Assembly (NCBI GenBank): GCA_029168955.1
Contig: JAPDOI010000431.1
Span: 124,001 to 188,000, forward strand
DNA length: 64,000 nt
Direction of reading: 5' to 3'
From: Aplectana chamaeleonis
Lineage: Eukaryota; Nematoda; Chromadorea; Rhabditida; Cosmocercidae
The position numbers and the translations under genes are program-made. Positions 1-10,857 of this stretch are shown here, piece by piece (the stretch's first letter is position 1; each line of letters starts with the position of its first letter). The notes under the pieces are model-generated. The model had not been told where the DNA came from, made no database searches, and saw nothing but the letters and a program-made list of their open reading frames with translations.

Positions 1-238
1 CTAACAAAAAAGGGCCTTCCAGTCAAAAGTGGTTTGGTTCGGGTGACAAGCGTTTCAAGAAAAAGGGAACAGTAGGAAAGCGGAGTGATGAGAGTCTACA
101 AAAAAACGAATAGTATTTTCCAAGAGCGATTTTCTTGGCCGACACTTCTAAACAGCGAAAACAAACCGTTGTGAGAACTTACGAGGAAGTAGTTGATGGT
201 TTTCGATTTTTTTTTTCTTTTTGATATAATTGCAAGTA

Positions 239-975
239 CTCTGCCAACGCGTAGCTAGATGCCTCCGAGGGCGCGGCCTGTAACGCCGCCCCATTCCATG
301 TAGCGAAAATTTACGTGTTTTAGCTACGATAGCTAAAACCCGCACATTCTTGTGTCGACGGTACAAGGGTGCAAATTCTACGCGTATTCTACGTAAAAAC
401 GCAGGCTAAATTCGATACATTGATCTCTCGGTCGCTAAGCCCGTATACTCTCGCTATAATTTTGTAGCGAGAATCTACGGATTTCGCGACAGCCTGTGTT
501 GAAGTGCAATCTTAAACCCGCGCTGGCTACGCGGAACGCAGGGATGCCGTTCAAACAGTGATGGCCCAGTCATCTCATTCAGTGATTACTCGACACTCTG
601 TGGCTGGCCGTGGAGAGTGACCCCGTATCGCTCTCTGGGACACCATGGTGAGGATAATTTTGACCATTGGGATGCGGCAGGCTGTGGGGAAGAAACGGCG
701 ACGTTGTCGATCGCAGCTGGGATCGCCTTTCTAGTACGAATCAAGACTGGGTGGGTCGATCGACCGAGCGCTGTAACGAGAATAAGCGTAGAATATGCGG
801 GTGCCGTAGCGAGAATTTACGTAGAATATGCGGGCGCTGTAGCTAAAATTTCACCAAATGAGGCTAAATTTTCCGTAATTTACGTAAAATCTCGGGCCAA
901 AATTAGACTAGATGCCTCCGAAACCCTGGGCATCTTCGGATTCTGTGTGAGGCATCTAGCTACGCGCTGGCAGAG
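239..975 (+). mobile_element. Non-autonomous TIR element, copy 1 (CTCTGCC family)
   Basis: The element starts with CTCTGCCAACGCGTAGCTAG and ends with the inverted counterpart ending TGGCAGAG, flanked by TA on both sides (237-238 and 976-977), which fits a TA target duplication. Inside are repeated motifs of the type TAGCGAGAATTTACGTAGAA and a shorter inner inverted repeat built on CTAGATGCCTC. Two other copies in the window (45,753-46,482 and 62,320-63,044) lie in the opposite orientation and align over the full length. No reading frame is conserved among copies, so it appears non-autonomous. The superfamily is not certain; TA targets suggest Tc1/mariner-like mobilisation. Confidence 0.85.
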
Positions 976-991
976 TAACATCAATCAGTTT

Positions 992-1053
992 TCCCATGTG
1001 GTCTAGTGGTCAGGATTGGCTGCGGCTCTCCTCTGTATGGGCCGGGCATGGTC
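992..1053 (+). pseudogene. tRNA-Glu-like pseudogene lacking the B box
   Basis: The segment TCCCATGTGGTCTAGTGG followed by TCAGGATT matches the 5' half of eukaryotic tRNA-Glu (acceptor strand, D arm, A box), and a CTC triplet lies in the anticodon-loop region. The expected T arm with GGTTCGA is missing: GGGCCGGG runs directly into CATGG, as if about 12 bases of the T loop had been deleted. It lies 16 bases beyond the element ending at 975. It is probably a dead tRNA copy or a decayed SINE head. Confidence 0.5.
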
Positions 1054-1059
1054 ATTCGG

Positions 1060-1829
1060 GTGTTGTCCGGCCGAACAACGGGGGAGACGTCAAAATTTCC
1101 GGTTGAAAAGACAAAATAGGGGGTGCTCACAATGGAGAGAAAGCTTCTGGCAAAGTTAAATAACGAAAATTCTCACAAAATTGAAGGTAGGTAAATTCCC
1201 ATTACATATTGTAATAGGGAGAAAAGGGTAAAGGGAGCAATGCCAGCTTTATAAGAAGTGAAAAACGTCTCTATACACACCGGTTTAATAGCAGTATTTT
1301 AGACTGACTGCTTTGCCAAAGGCAAAGCACATAAGACATATGTACTTTAATACGAGTTATATTCATTACTAGAGCCTATTAACGCGTTAATCCTTCACTT
1401 CATAGACGGGCAACGTACGCACCCCCACGAAATCTTAGATTTGCACAATTCTGCAAAAAAAAGATCTTGAATTTCCGGAAATTCTCTACAAACTGATATC
1501 TGACACCCCTCTTATAAACTCAGAGTTCCGAAAAATGTCGTCTAAAACCCGTTTTCTCGTTGTCCAACACCTTTGTTCGGAACCGCGCCTTCGGGCGAGA
1601 CGGGACCACTCAGGTTTTTCTTTTACAAAGACAACCTTGAGGTCTCAAAGGTATAATTTTTCTTCCTAGGCCTATCTCATGCAGACTGCGGTATGTCGCC
1701 CGGAAACTCCGCAACTTAAGGTATCTAAGAGCAAAGTTTCAAATTGCACTGCCACGAGCCGTCGAAACATACCTGGCCCCAAAGCCGAACCAAGTTACGT
1801 CAGCTGCAGAAAACACAAAACTATCTCCC
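1060..1829. other. No recognised feature
   Basis: No reading frame, RNA or terminal inverted repeat could be recognised. The ORFs are short and lack domain character. Confidence 0.5.
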
Positions 1830-2190
1830 CTTTAAACCCTTTTGTGGGTTTAGAGAACTAGGGCCTTTGAGAAAAAATCGCAAAAAACCGCTGTTCCGGG
1901 CCAAATTTCAAGCCTGAACTCTCCTGTCTTTCGATGGTGGACGAGCCCACTCCACACCATCGGCATCGATAATCTCTAATATCAAGAACATCAGCGGGCT
2001 TGAAATTGAATTTCAGTATATTTATGTACTCGTCTATTCAAAAACATTGACTGAAATGCTTGCTTTCACTATTCAACTGTTTTTATTAGGTAAATTTGCA
2101 TTTATTTCTTCCTCTGAATGTCGATGATTTTTAACTACTCGGCATGAGACTGCGATCCTTTTTGCGGCGCTGTGCTCGTGATCAGAACTT
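1830..2190 (+). mobile_element. Interior fragment of a TTAA MITE (type 3)
   Basis: Two blocks (about 1,830-1,935 and 2,040-2,190) align with the interior of the complete element at 25,861-26,333, including the motifs AAACCGCTG, GCCTGAACT and GCATTTATTTCTTCCT. The termini are not visible, so this is a truncated or decayed copy. Confidence 0.6.
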
Positions 2191-2234
2191 TCCAGCCTCG
2201 CTGTTTCCGCCTTATATAAGTATTTAGTCTGATA

Positions 2235-2460
2235 CCATCATGCTACATACCATAAAGACGCAAATACCTAGAAGTAAAGACGCATGTATCATTCCTCAAA
2301 GACGCATGTAACAAACGCTGAACACGCAGGCGCCTTACTTCATGTTTGCGTGCCCAGTACACTAAAGACACACTTAACCTTCCTGCAGGAAGATTGTTTC
2401 ATACCTCGAGCTCGCAGATACCTTACTGCAGAGAATCGTTGTTACTGCAATACAGGCCAT
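2235..2460. repeat. Cluster of AAAGACGC-type short motifs
   Basis: Variants of AAAGACGCATGTA recur irregularly here (for example at about 2,254, 2,274 and 2,299), and the same motif recurs on both strands at 5,960-6,100. Spacing is irregular, so it is not a simple tandem array. Confidence 0.4.
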
Positions 2461-2674
2461 AATTTTGGCGTTTTTGGCCAAAAAAAGCTAAAAGGCATTT
2501 TTTGCTCTTTTTTCCAAAACTGTTCAAAAGGGTCCATTTGGGGATCTAACAAGATATTGGGAATCAGCATCGTCTGCCCTTTTTTCTGGAATAACACATG
2601 GCTCCCCCTTCAATAAGATGTGTATGCGAAATTAGACAGGAAACAATCAACCCGAATCGCGATTTCGCAATTAA

Positions 2675-3116
2675 AGGCAGAGTTCGCGATAAAAAGTACT
2701 TTGGAGCTCTCCTCATGAGAATGTAGATTTGGCCACCACCAAACTAAAAGTAAGTGTAAGAACCCGGAAATTCGCGGAAAAAACGCTCGAAAACAAGGTA
2801 TAACGGCTAATTACCGGTGTTGGCCGGCCCCCTAATTAACGCGATTTTCATTAATGCTTGCTTATCCGTCACTTAATTTGCTGTTAAAGTAATCAGTAGT
2901 CTCCAGTAATGTTCAGAAGTTACTTTAGAGGAAAAATAAAAGTTGGCAAAACAGGCTTTTACACAAATCTCATAAGTGGGGGCGGGAGGACACCAAGCAA
3001 TAATTTGTTACTGAGCGCTTTTTCTCCAATTTTTAACATATTTTCACATTTGTGATGCTCAGATATTTTATTCTATGAGGATAGCGCAATAATCGATTTT
3101 ATCGAGAATCCTGCCT
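2675..3116. mobile_element. TTAA MITE (type 1-like)
   Basis: The element begins AGGCAGAGTTCGCGATAAA and ends with the inverted counterpart ATCGAGAATCCTGCCT. It is flanked by TTAA at 2671-2674 and 3117-3120. The length (442 bp) and ends match the type 1 MITE family at 12,155-12,638 and 57,441-57,929. No coding capacity is visible. Confidence 0.75.
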
Positions 3117-3344
3117 TTAAGGCATTTATGAGCGAATGTGTCCATGCTGTTACGCCTAAATGCTTTGTACAAAGTATGCCAAGTAGTGCAAAGGCTAAAA
3201 GAGAGTACTCTCGATCCTGATTCCAAGTATTTCTTCGGTTTCTCAAATTGACAGTCATGAACACAAAGACAGACAAAAGGGCGCCAAAAACGCTTTTTTT
3301 GCGTTTTTTCGCGGAAAACGCAAAAATTATGGCCTGTACTGTAC

Positions 3345-3545
3345 TGTCGTTCTCAAAGCCAAATTCCGGTCCGCAACTGCGGGCAACGGCGGTTGCACTA
3401 CGCAACACGATGATAATCGTGCTTGGAGAAAAATGATCCGTGCCAGGACCAATTGGTCTTAGCACGATTATCATCCTGTTCCGTAATGAGACAGCCGTTA
3501 TCCGCAATTGCGGACAGGAATTTGGCTTCGAGAACGACAGTATAC
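3345..3545. repeat. Foldback repeat, family E
   Basis: The two halves are inverted copies: ACTGTCGTTCTCAAAGCCAA near 3,345 is mirrored by GGCTTCGAGAACGACAGT near 3,540, and GATGATAATCGTGC is mirrored by GCACGATTATCATC around the centre. A diverged copy lies at about 21,285-21,455. This is probably a small palindromic MITE. Confidence 0.65.
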
Positions 3546-3960
3546 GTTCCATCCGATGACTAAAATCACCGGATCGAATTCTCGGGTAGAGCCGAATTCG
3601 CAAAACTGACTTGTCGATTAAAAAAATTAGGGCTAAGAAAAAATTTCCGGCTAAGGGACTCTATTCTTAACCAGACTTCTCCACCGGATAGTATTTTTTC
3701 CATCCGATCGGATAATTGGACTTAAAAACGGATGGAATTTTTCGCAATCGTAGTGAGGTTATTATTCCAAGCTTTGTATCGAATTTCACTCCACCACTAC
3801 GTTTACTCTCCATCTATCATTTGGTATGAATGAAAATCAAATCAACGGGCACAACAAATGCTGTGGTTGCGTCGGAATTCGTCCGAGCTGTGATTTTCAC
3901 ACACGGCGAACCTTGCACCAACAGGAGGTCTCTTTACCCTTTTAAAATCAGCAGAGTTAA

Positions 3961-4150
3961 AGGCAGTGCCCACAATAAAATTCGTCTTTTTTTTCGGCCC
4001 AAATCGAAATACCGGTGGTTCATTGCAACAATAGCGCCGAAAAATCAAACAAAAACAGGCCCAGAAGAGCTCTTATAAGGCCATAATTTCGGTCGCGCAA
4101 GGCCTTCAGTAAGCGAAGAAGTCTGCGCGAGCAAAATTATGGCCTCATTG
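3961..4150 (+). mobile_element. Possible left end of a TTAA MITE
   Basis: TTAA (3957-3960) is followed by AGGCAGTGCCCACAATAAAA, which resembles the type 1 MITE end. No matching right end was found downstream, so the copy would be truncated and its end here is arbitrary. Confidence 0.35.
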
Positions 4151-4841
4151 TGCTCTTCTAGACCCGTTTCTGTACGTTTTAACGCTAATGCTGCAGTGAG
4201 CTACCGATTGTTTCAATTTTCGATGAAATTAAGAAGACGATATTCACCGGGGACACGTAACTGTGTGTAACGGTATTTTGTATTTTCGTGAAGCGCGAAT
4301 CGTAATTTAGCGAAAATGCGAAATTTATAGTGGACCTATACTTTTGCACTGCGCTGTATACCAAAAAGAATCAGGTTTCCTATGTAAGTTCAAACCGAAT
4401 TTTAGAGCGTGAAATCGCGGATCGCACGAATTTCTATGTAATACGTGGATTTTTGAGTTTTAGATTTGACGCCGACGACGTGGTAATGTACGCGCGAACG
4501 AGTATACTCGTCGTCTACACCTCCGCGATTTCCTTATTTTTCACGAACACCGCGAGTACTTGGCAAGCCCAGGATGTGTGAAAGTCATGTCTAGGCTCAA
4601 TGTCCCGACTTCAGTAAGCACAAGCAGTGCGCTACCGCCTTGTTTTGACGCTGCCCGCTTACAAAGCGGAGCGGCGTGAATGCTTGAGCGGCGCGCCCCA
4701 CTGCTTCACTTTTCGCCAAGCAGCTCGCCGGTGGAAGTGCACACCACGCCCAAGGCCCCTGTCATAGTTGTCCGATCGGCTGTAGCCAGCCAGAAAATAG
4801 ACCGACCGACATACACACACAGATACTCACATCTGCACACA
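4151..4841. other. No recognised feature
   Basis: No recognised genes, RNAs or paired inverted repeats. The short ORFs have no recognisable domain. Confidence 0.5.
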
Positions 4842-4843
4842 TA

Positions 4844-5048
4844 TAGTGGAGTCCACCAAGAGTGTCTCATTTAGTACTTACCAATAAGAAGCGGTCGGCT
4901 GGGGATCAATGTGCATGAATCCCATACCAGCACGCTCGATACCGATTGAGCGAGAGCGGTTGTGCTGCAACGAGTTTCTTGTTCATTGATCTCCAATCGA
5001 CCGCTTCTCATTGATAATGAAATGAGACATTCTTGGTGGACTCCACTA
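4844..5048. mobile_element. Palindromic MITE with TA target duplication
   Basis: TAGTGGAGTCCACCAAGA at the left is mirrored by CTTGGTGGACTCCACTA at the right, with TA on both sides (4842-4843 and 5049-5050). The inverted homology continues inward (AGAAGCGGTCG against CGACCGCTTCT), giving arms of roughly 70 bp in a 205-bp element. The TA target and size fit a Tc1/mariner-mobilised MITE. Confidence 0.8.
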
Positions 5049-5254
5049 TACATAAAGCCTAGCTTGCTCGGATGAGCCCGAGCGGAGTAAGCAGCGGAGC
5101 GGTCGGTCATGGCAGAATATATTAGTGATAAGGAGATTTTGACATGAAAAGCCCTATATATAAGACTTATCTCGACCGCCTCAAAATGAGGGATCTAGGC
5201 TATATACATACGTGCACATACATACACACATGCTCATACATACATACACATATA

Positions 5255-5815
5255 AACACTTATACACACATGTATACTATCGCATACGCACATACAATAC
5301 CGCTGCTATCCAAGGGAAGAAATGGGCGAAAAGGGTAATGCGGGCAACTGAAGCGTCTTTCGACCACAACTCGCCTCAATGTGCTCCGTTTACAATTTCG
5401 AAAACGCCGAAATGTACAGCATGTCGTGATCTAGTCAACCATGCAAAAATATGTTGCGAAATTCGGGAGCAACATGATTTTTTAAGGCGAAATACACTTT
5501 CATTTCGACCATGCAAGAGATCGCGTATGGTTGTTCTTGATCGAATGGGCTCGTTATCTTGTGATAACTAGATCAAATTCATAACTAACTGCATCTTGAA
5601 AAGCGTTCTGATAGAAAATTTCCGATTTTATCTCATATAGTTAGATAGATTGTGGCACGGTGGACATTTTGGTCCTTTCGAAATTGAAAACGGAGCACTT
5701 TGAGGCGAGTTGTGGTCGAAAGACGCTTTAGTTGCCCACTTTGCCCATTTCGCCCATTTTTCCCTTGGATAGCGGCGGTATTGTATGGTATATACACACG
5801 TACACTCATACAGAG
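5255..5815. repeat. Foldback repeat with ~170-bp arms
   Basis: The segment at about 5,255-5,440 is repeated in inverted orientation at about 5,640-5,815, including GCGTCTTTCGACCACAACTC. The spacer is about 200 bp. Both outer edges run into CA/TA-rich microsatellite-like DNA (5,206-5,290) and a GAGA tract (5,814-5,835). Exact ends and a target duplication are not clear. Confidence 0.6.
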
Positions 5816-5959
5816 AGAGAGAGGGAGAGAGAGTAAAGCAAATATAGTTAGCAGAATCACGAACAAAATGAAAAGCTGAGAATGTTTTCCTATCAGCGAA
5901 ACACATGATCTTATCGGGGAAAGGTGAAATGTACTGGTTGTCGACGAGAAATTGATGAG

Positions 5960-6100
5960 TTGTGAAAGACGCACTAGTCTTAAACAATTTGAGTAGCTTT
6001 CTTGCGTCTAAACGGTTTGTTACTTGCGTCTTTGTGGTCTCTTCCGAAAGACGCACTTACCATACACGCCCCCTCGTATGTTACTTGCGTCTTTCAAACG
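5960..6100. repeat. Second cluster of AAAGACGC-type motifs
   Basis: At least five copies of (A)AAGACGCA or its complement TGCGTCTTT occur within about 140 bp, several next to GTTAC/GTAAC. They are related to the cluster at 2,235-2,460. Function is unknown. Confidence 0.4.
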
Positions 6101-6239
6101 TGCAAGTGACAAGCCCCTTGAGCGAAAAAATGGGTAACGCCCACCGCCAGGCTTCCGACCTCAATAGGGAAGAGACGCGCAAATGATTTCATTCAAAACC
6201 TATGTTCTTCGATTTGTTTACGGTCTGGCTTCATATTTT

Positions 6240-6458
6240 GGCCTGCTACAGAACGATGGCTGCGAATAACGACAAAATACAGGCCCGGGACAACTCGTCC
6301 AAGAACTTCTAGCCGTTTAAAATCGAAATTTTCGAGGAGCTGTAACTCCGCTCGTAGTGAGTTCTAAGCGATTCTGGAGACACCATTGTGATCAGCGTGA
6401 AATTTTCTTTCAGATAAGCAGAAAAACGAAAAATCGATTCTGAGGTTGGACTGTGCCT
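6240..6458 (+). mobile_element. Right half of a TTAA MITE (type 2)
   Basis: The segment contains the family core GACAACTCGTCC and ends GGTTGGACTGTGCCT followed by TTGA. It aligns with the right half of the complete copy at 26,338-26,809. The left half is absent, so this is a truncated copy. Confidence 0.65.
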
Positions 6459-6691
6459 TTGAGCTGCCTTTTCCCCGTCTAGCCGTCTTCCTGGCCTCCC
6501 TTTTATGGGCCCAGAAGCCGTATAGAAATGTTACACTGTGCTACATTCTGTTACAAGGTTTTGCTACATCATTACAAGAGAAACGGTCGACGCATTGGAA
6601 CGGACGATGCATGGGAAAAGAATGGCTAAATGTCATCACAAACTCATGAGAGCCCATGACGAAGGTTTTCGCATAACATGTAGAAGTACTA

Positions 6692-6722
6692 TACAGGGTG
6701 GCCAAAAGTTCCCACCCTTTTT
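6692..6722 (+). mobile_element. Possible mariner-type terminal repeat
   Basis: TA followed by CAGGGTGGCCAAAAGTTCCC resembles the ends of mariner-like transposons. No inverted partner was found in the window and no transposase was recognised downstream, so only one end is proposed. Confidence 0.35.
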
Positions 6723-8212
6723 TAGGTAGCATCGTGATAAAAACAACTTCTAAATAAACAAATCAAATTATTTCAAAAACTAAAAGCTCCGTCAGAAAAG
6801 CAGGAAGAAACGCGACCGCGTAGCTGTTCAACAAATGTTCGAAACTGCCTCCAAAGTAATGTTGAAAAAGTGACACTGCTAATACAAGTACACATCTTTT
6901 TGAGTGGACCTCCAGTACCGAGATAAGTTCTTGGCGTACCAAATGTGACATTTGAGAGAGATCAGATTATGCGAAATGTGAATATTTGCGAGATCTGAAT
7001 ATTAACAAGAATATTATCGAAACTCCTTTTGGCCGAAGATTGTCTGTATGGGGCAACTTTCAATGCCACTTGAGCGAATGACCAAGAAAAAAAGCTCAAG
7101 CCGAAAAGTGATACTGCGGCTATTGGCCGCGAATGTAGGGATTTTATTTAGGTACATAACAGGAATTTTGATTTCATTAGGTGATAATCATTCGAAGTTG
7201 GGTTTCTTGTCGCCCAAAATATTGGCAGTAAATGCCCTTCCAGCCAGGATGCGCCAGCGCTATCGAGAATTTATGATTCATGTGGAGAAATCGTTTAAAC
7301 GACAAGGAAAGCCGGCACCACCATTACTGGAAATTTACGCACAGTGACTTGTGGATGCAAGGGACTCTCCTCTTGGATAGCTGTTGTGAAGTCGTTTAAA
7401 AACCGAGTTTTTTAAATCTTCGTGGAAGGCTCAGTACATGAAAGAAATCGACCTGACAAAGGATGTGAATAACGTTTCGAAAATTAGTGATTATGAAGGC
7501 CGCAATTTGATTGAGCTTTAATTGCTACGTTTATATGTTGCGGTCCGGGATATGAATACATACAAATTCTAGGTGTTATACTGAAAATCCTTGCCGAAGA
7601 TACAAGCAGATCATAACTCTTTCTTCAAAACATGGCTATTACGATACCAAGCCGGTAGCAATTATATGCTATTAGAAGATCTTGTGAACCGTTGTTTAAA
7701 ACTGTGTAAAAATAATCTCTATCAGCATTTTTTCGAAGGCCGAAAATCGAGGGAATTCGGGCAAATGTTTGGAAATTCACCTCTATAAAATTATATGCTC
7801 CACAACCATACCAAAATATATACTTTAGGCCTCGCTCATAGTTGGCCGATATGCGTAGCCGGCCCGATCGATAATCATTAAAGACATGAATGAGATAGGG
7901 TGGAAAAAACATACATAACTCATACATATTGACCGCGTCGGTCACAGCTGGTAACACCGGGTGTTTTCTGCAACCTCCATCGTCCATGTTTTTCAAACGT
8001 ATCGACCGGGTTGGCCACGGCGTTTTTTCAACCAACTTTTACAGGGGCCTTATAGGCTTTGGTAAAGTACAACAAGAACAAGCAATTTCGCTTTTCTTCG
8101 ATAACATCGAAGAGAGATACATAATAAGTGCAAAACTGCTCAATTTTGTTTCGTATAATAATTTTTATTGTAGGAGGACTGGGCGCCGGCACGATCGGCC
8201 AATCCGACAACT
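6723..8212. other. No recognised feature
   Basis: The region includes a 99-codon ORF at 7,048-7,347 that opens MGQLSMPLERM and ends LEIYAQ. It shows no recognisable domain, signal peptide or splice context, and I do not call it a gene. Confidence 0.45.
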
Positions 8213-8660
8213 GGGGCGGCATGCACGTATAATCTAGTTCCGCTATCGCGTTCAGTCCGCAAAGTCTCATTATCACAATCGTAGAAGCGAAGCGGTTGTT
8301 TGAGAATGATTTTAGTTAATTTTTTTCAAAAACAACCGCCTCGCTTCTACGATTGTGATAATGAGAACTGAACGCGATGGCGGAACTGAACTATATGCGG
8401 CGGGTTAGGCAGGGGTTAGGCAGGGTTTGGGGCGTCGGCGCGTTTCATGATTAATGTGCGAGTGCTGGAGATAATCAATAGTCGGGGTCTCAACGGGGTT
8501 TCGGCTGCCCCACCCTCCTAGGCAGGATTTGCGAGGGAAAGATTTTTCAGTGCTAGCCTAACCCCCTTCCAGCCCTCTCGCCGCTATCATCAAACGCGCC
8601 GACGCTCCAAACTCTGCCTAACCCCAACCTAACCCGCCGCGTACGTGCATGCCGCCCCTG
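8213..8660. repeat. Nested palindromic repeat
   Basis: Three inverted pairs are nested. GGGGCGGCATGCACGTA (8,213) mirrors ACGTGCATGCCGCCCC (8,644). The block containing CTACGATTGTGATAATGAG (right arm, about 8,345-8,364) mirrors its complement at about 8,263-8,282. GCGGCGGGTTAGGC (8,399) mirrors GCCTAACCCCAACC and CCCGCCGC near 8,617-8,640. The structure suggests insertion of one foldback element into another. Confidence 0.6.
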
Positions 8661-8679
8661 TTCTTTCCTGGATTTGTTT

Positions 8680-8815
8680 TCGGGCTTCCGAGGCAAACGT
8701 GCCTGCTTGCGTTCCCTATTGAAGGTTGGCGCAAACCCACATAAGCGCTCGGAGTTTACGCCAATCTTCAATGGGGAAACGCAAAGTATCACTAGGATCC
8801 ATGCCGACGTTATGT
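8680..8815. repeat. Hairpin repeat, family C (copy 1)
   Basis: Inverted arms of GCGTTCCCTATTGAAGGTTG and its near-complement meet in a short loop, ending ACTAGGATCCATGCCGACGT. The same hairpin occurs at 15,806-15,960, 20,838-20,970, 39,300-39,460 and, diverged, at 21,137-21,275. Confidence 0.7.
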
Positions 8816-10056
8816 AGCAGGTCTAAATTACACTCAATGGAATTTTGGTTTGATACATCCGGCCCCAGAAATATCAGGCAAACGATACACTACATCGGAT
8901 GCGTTAAAGAGAGATTTGATGCAGGGTTCGATCCAAAGTGGATGCAAAAGTGCGCCACAAAAGTGTGTGGCTTTCTACAACGTGTTGCGTAACTGTGTTG
9001 AAGCTGATGAATATGGAAAATCACACTCCCTGTGACTTCTTGTGCTTGAGCTTCTTGTCCTTGATATAGTGAAGCTTCTGAATCTTGAAATAGGGTGATT
9101 TGATGACTCACAAGCAATAGGCCCAAGTTTTCGCGCCAAATGAAAAGGCGCGAAAACTTCTCAGCCACTCTTTATGTATATTCGTGTGCTACAGTTAGCG
9201 CGTTTCTGGCGTTTCGCTCATTCTGGTTAGTTTCACATCATAAGACAGCTCAGTGCGTTGTTAGAAACTAGTTATATTAATTGAATAGCCCTTGATAGAC
9301 AACATTTGAGGTAAGCGTAAATCGCTCGCCAGTTATAAATGGCATATGTGGTCTCCATGACATTGAACTGATTGAGGGAGAGTCTTCTTTCTCCCTTCTC
9401 TTCCCTCCGGATAAGCGCGGAGCACCGTGGCCGCGGATTAGCCTGGGCGTCGAACCTTTAACGGTGTCTGATATCTCCTGAACATGCATTTCAATAGGCT
9501 CATTTCTCTCGCTCTTCCGAGAATATTACTCATCAGTTTTGTATCGTATTGAAAAGAAAAACTACTCGTATGGATAAAAGTATGCCCTTTCGTTTTCCTT
9601 CTCTCTTTCCATGTACGGTATGCTTTTTTATACCATTTTTAGCACTTCCGTCTACTTCCGCCATGCGTTCCCCATAGTTTTCATTTAAGTAAGCAGAGCT
9701 GGCTCACTTAATTTTCAACACTACATTTCCTGTAATGTCGTTTCGCCTGCGTACGTGATTGTGATATATCCGAGTAGTAACCTTAACCTCAACTTCCATG
9801 GATACAATGCTCTCTAGAACTACAGAACGTGTTGCTTGACTCACTTTATGTCCCTCACGTGGAGCTGAGAACACTCATAATTTTTTAGAGATGACTAAGT
9901 ACCTAAAGACGGGATTCCCAAAAAAAATGACATTGGAGCTCTCTCTCCCTCTCCTTGAAGAATGTAAGTATTTATGCTGATGAAGAGACACACAACGAAA
10001 AAATTGTAAGGAGAACGCCACACATTCAGAGAAGCTGCATGGATACTCAGACAATC
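8816..10056. other. No recognised feature
   Basis: No gene or paired repeat was recognised. A GGGTTCGATCC string at about 8,926 resembles a tRNA B box, but no upstream A box or cloverleaf could be drawn. Confidence 0.45.
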
Positions 10057-10200
10057 ATGGGGTAGTAGGTTGGCGCAATAGGGTTTGCATCCCACGGCAG
10101 ACGTCGAATTCAATCCCTCGTTATCGGCAGCAGCATATGCTGCCAACGCATGCTGGTGTTCAACCCTTCGTCGTAGGCAGCCTGTTCTGCAAATGAATAA
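10057..10200 (+). repeat. Possible tRNA-derived SINE
   Basis: GGTTGGCGCAATAGG near 10,069 fits a Pol III A box and GAATTCAATCCC near 10,108 fits a degenerate B box, at a tRNA-like spacing. An A-rich tail (AAATGAATAAAAATGG) follows. No second copy was found in the window, so this rests on the promoter boxes alone. Confidence 0.35.
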
Positions 10201-10405
10201 AAATGGATCTGCAAATAAATTCTTCATTGAGTTCGGTCTGTCATTCTCTTCAGCGGGGTTGAGTCCTTGTCACGACTCGCAGCAAGGAGGCCAACCTTGA
10301 CACGGCCTTCAACTAGGACATCATCTTTGCCGCGGTCCACTTCACAACGAGAAAGATTTCCTCGTAATGGGCCATGGAGACGATCCTTTCAGGATCCAAA
10401 CTCAA

Positions 10406-10853
10406 AGGCAGTGTTCACGATAAATTTCACTTCCCATATCTCCACGGTTTACGAAAGGTCTGGTGCCCTATATAGCAAGACATGCTTAAAAAGGACACGA
10501 TAGACGCGTTTTTGAGCCAAAATAGGCCCTCCCTTGTTTACGTTGGTTTTTGAGCGTGGAGGAATTGACCGCCATGAAGGATGATACCTATCAGTGCAAC
10601 GAAGCGATCAGCTCACTTATCAGCACTTCCTCTACTTGATCACTCCTGTAGTCTGAGTCATCATTTGTTCCTTTCGAGGGGCGGATCTGGGGCACGGGGC
10701 GTGTCTGGGGCACCAAAACGCTTGTTTGCAGTGGTTATTTTGCCACTCCTGGCTCGTTTTCTACCGTTCCTTTGGCACTGGGAGCCTAGGATCCTTCTCC
10801 CCTATCATTTTACTGTGGAAAGTCAACAAGGATGATCATCGTGAACATTGCAT
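10406..10853. mobile_element. TTAA MITE (type 1)
   Basis: The element begins AGGCAGTGTTCACGATAAA after TCAA and ends ATCGTGAACATTGCAT before TTAA. The 448-bp length fits the type 1 family. The interior is diverged from other copies. Confidence 0.7.
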
Positions 10854-10857
10854 TTAA

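Noticed and set aside
5206..5290. CA/TA-rich stretch as a microsatellite or origin-like AT element
   Set aside because: It is an irregular ACATACACA mixture that forms the outer edge of a foldback repeat. Nothing specific supports an origin.
8399..8430. Telomere-like GGTTAGGC words, as in the nematode TTAGGC telomere repeat
   Set aside because: Only two TTAGGC units occur, separated by GGGG and embedded in a palindromic repeat with a complementary arm. This is not a tandem telomeric array.
8926..8940. GGGTTCGATCC as the B box of a tRNA gene
   Set aside because: No acceptor stem, D arm or A box could be drawn around it.
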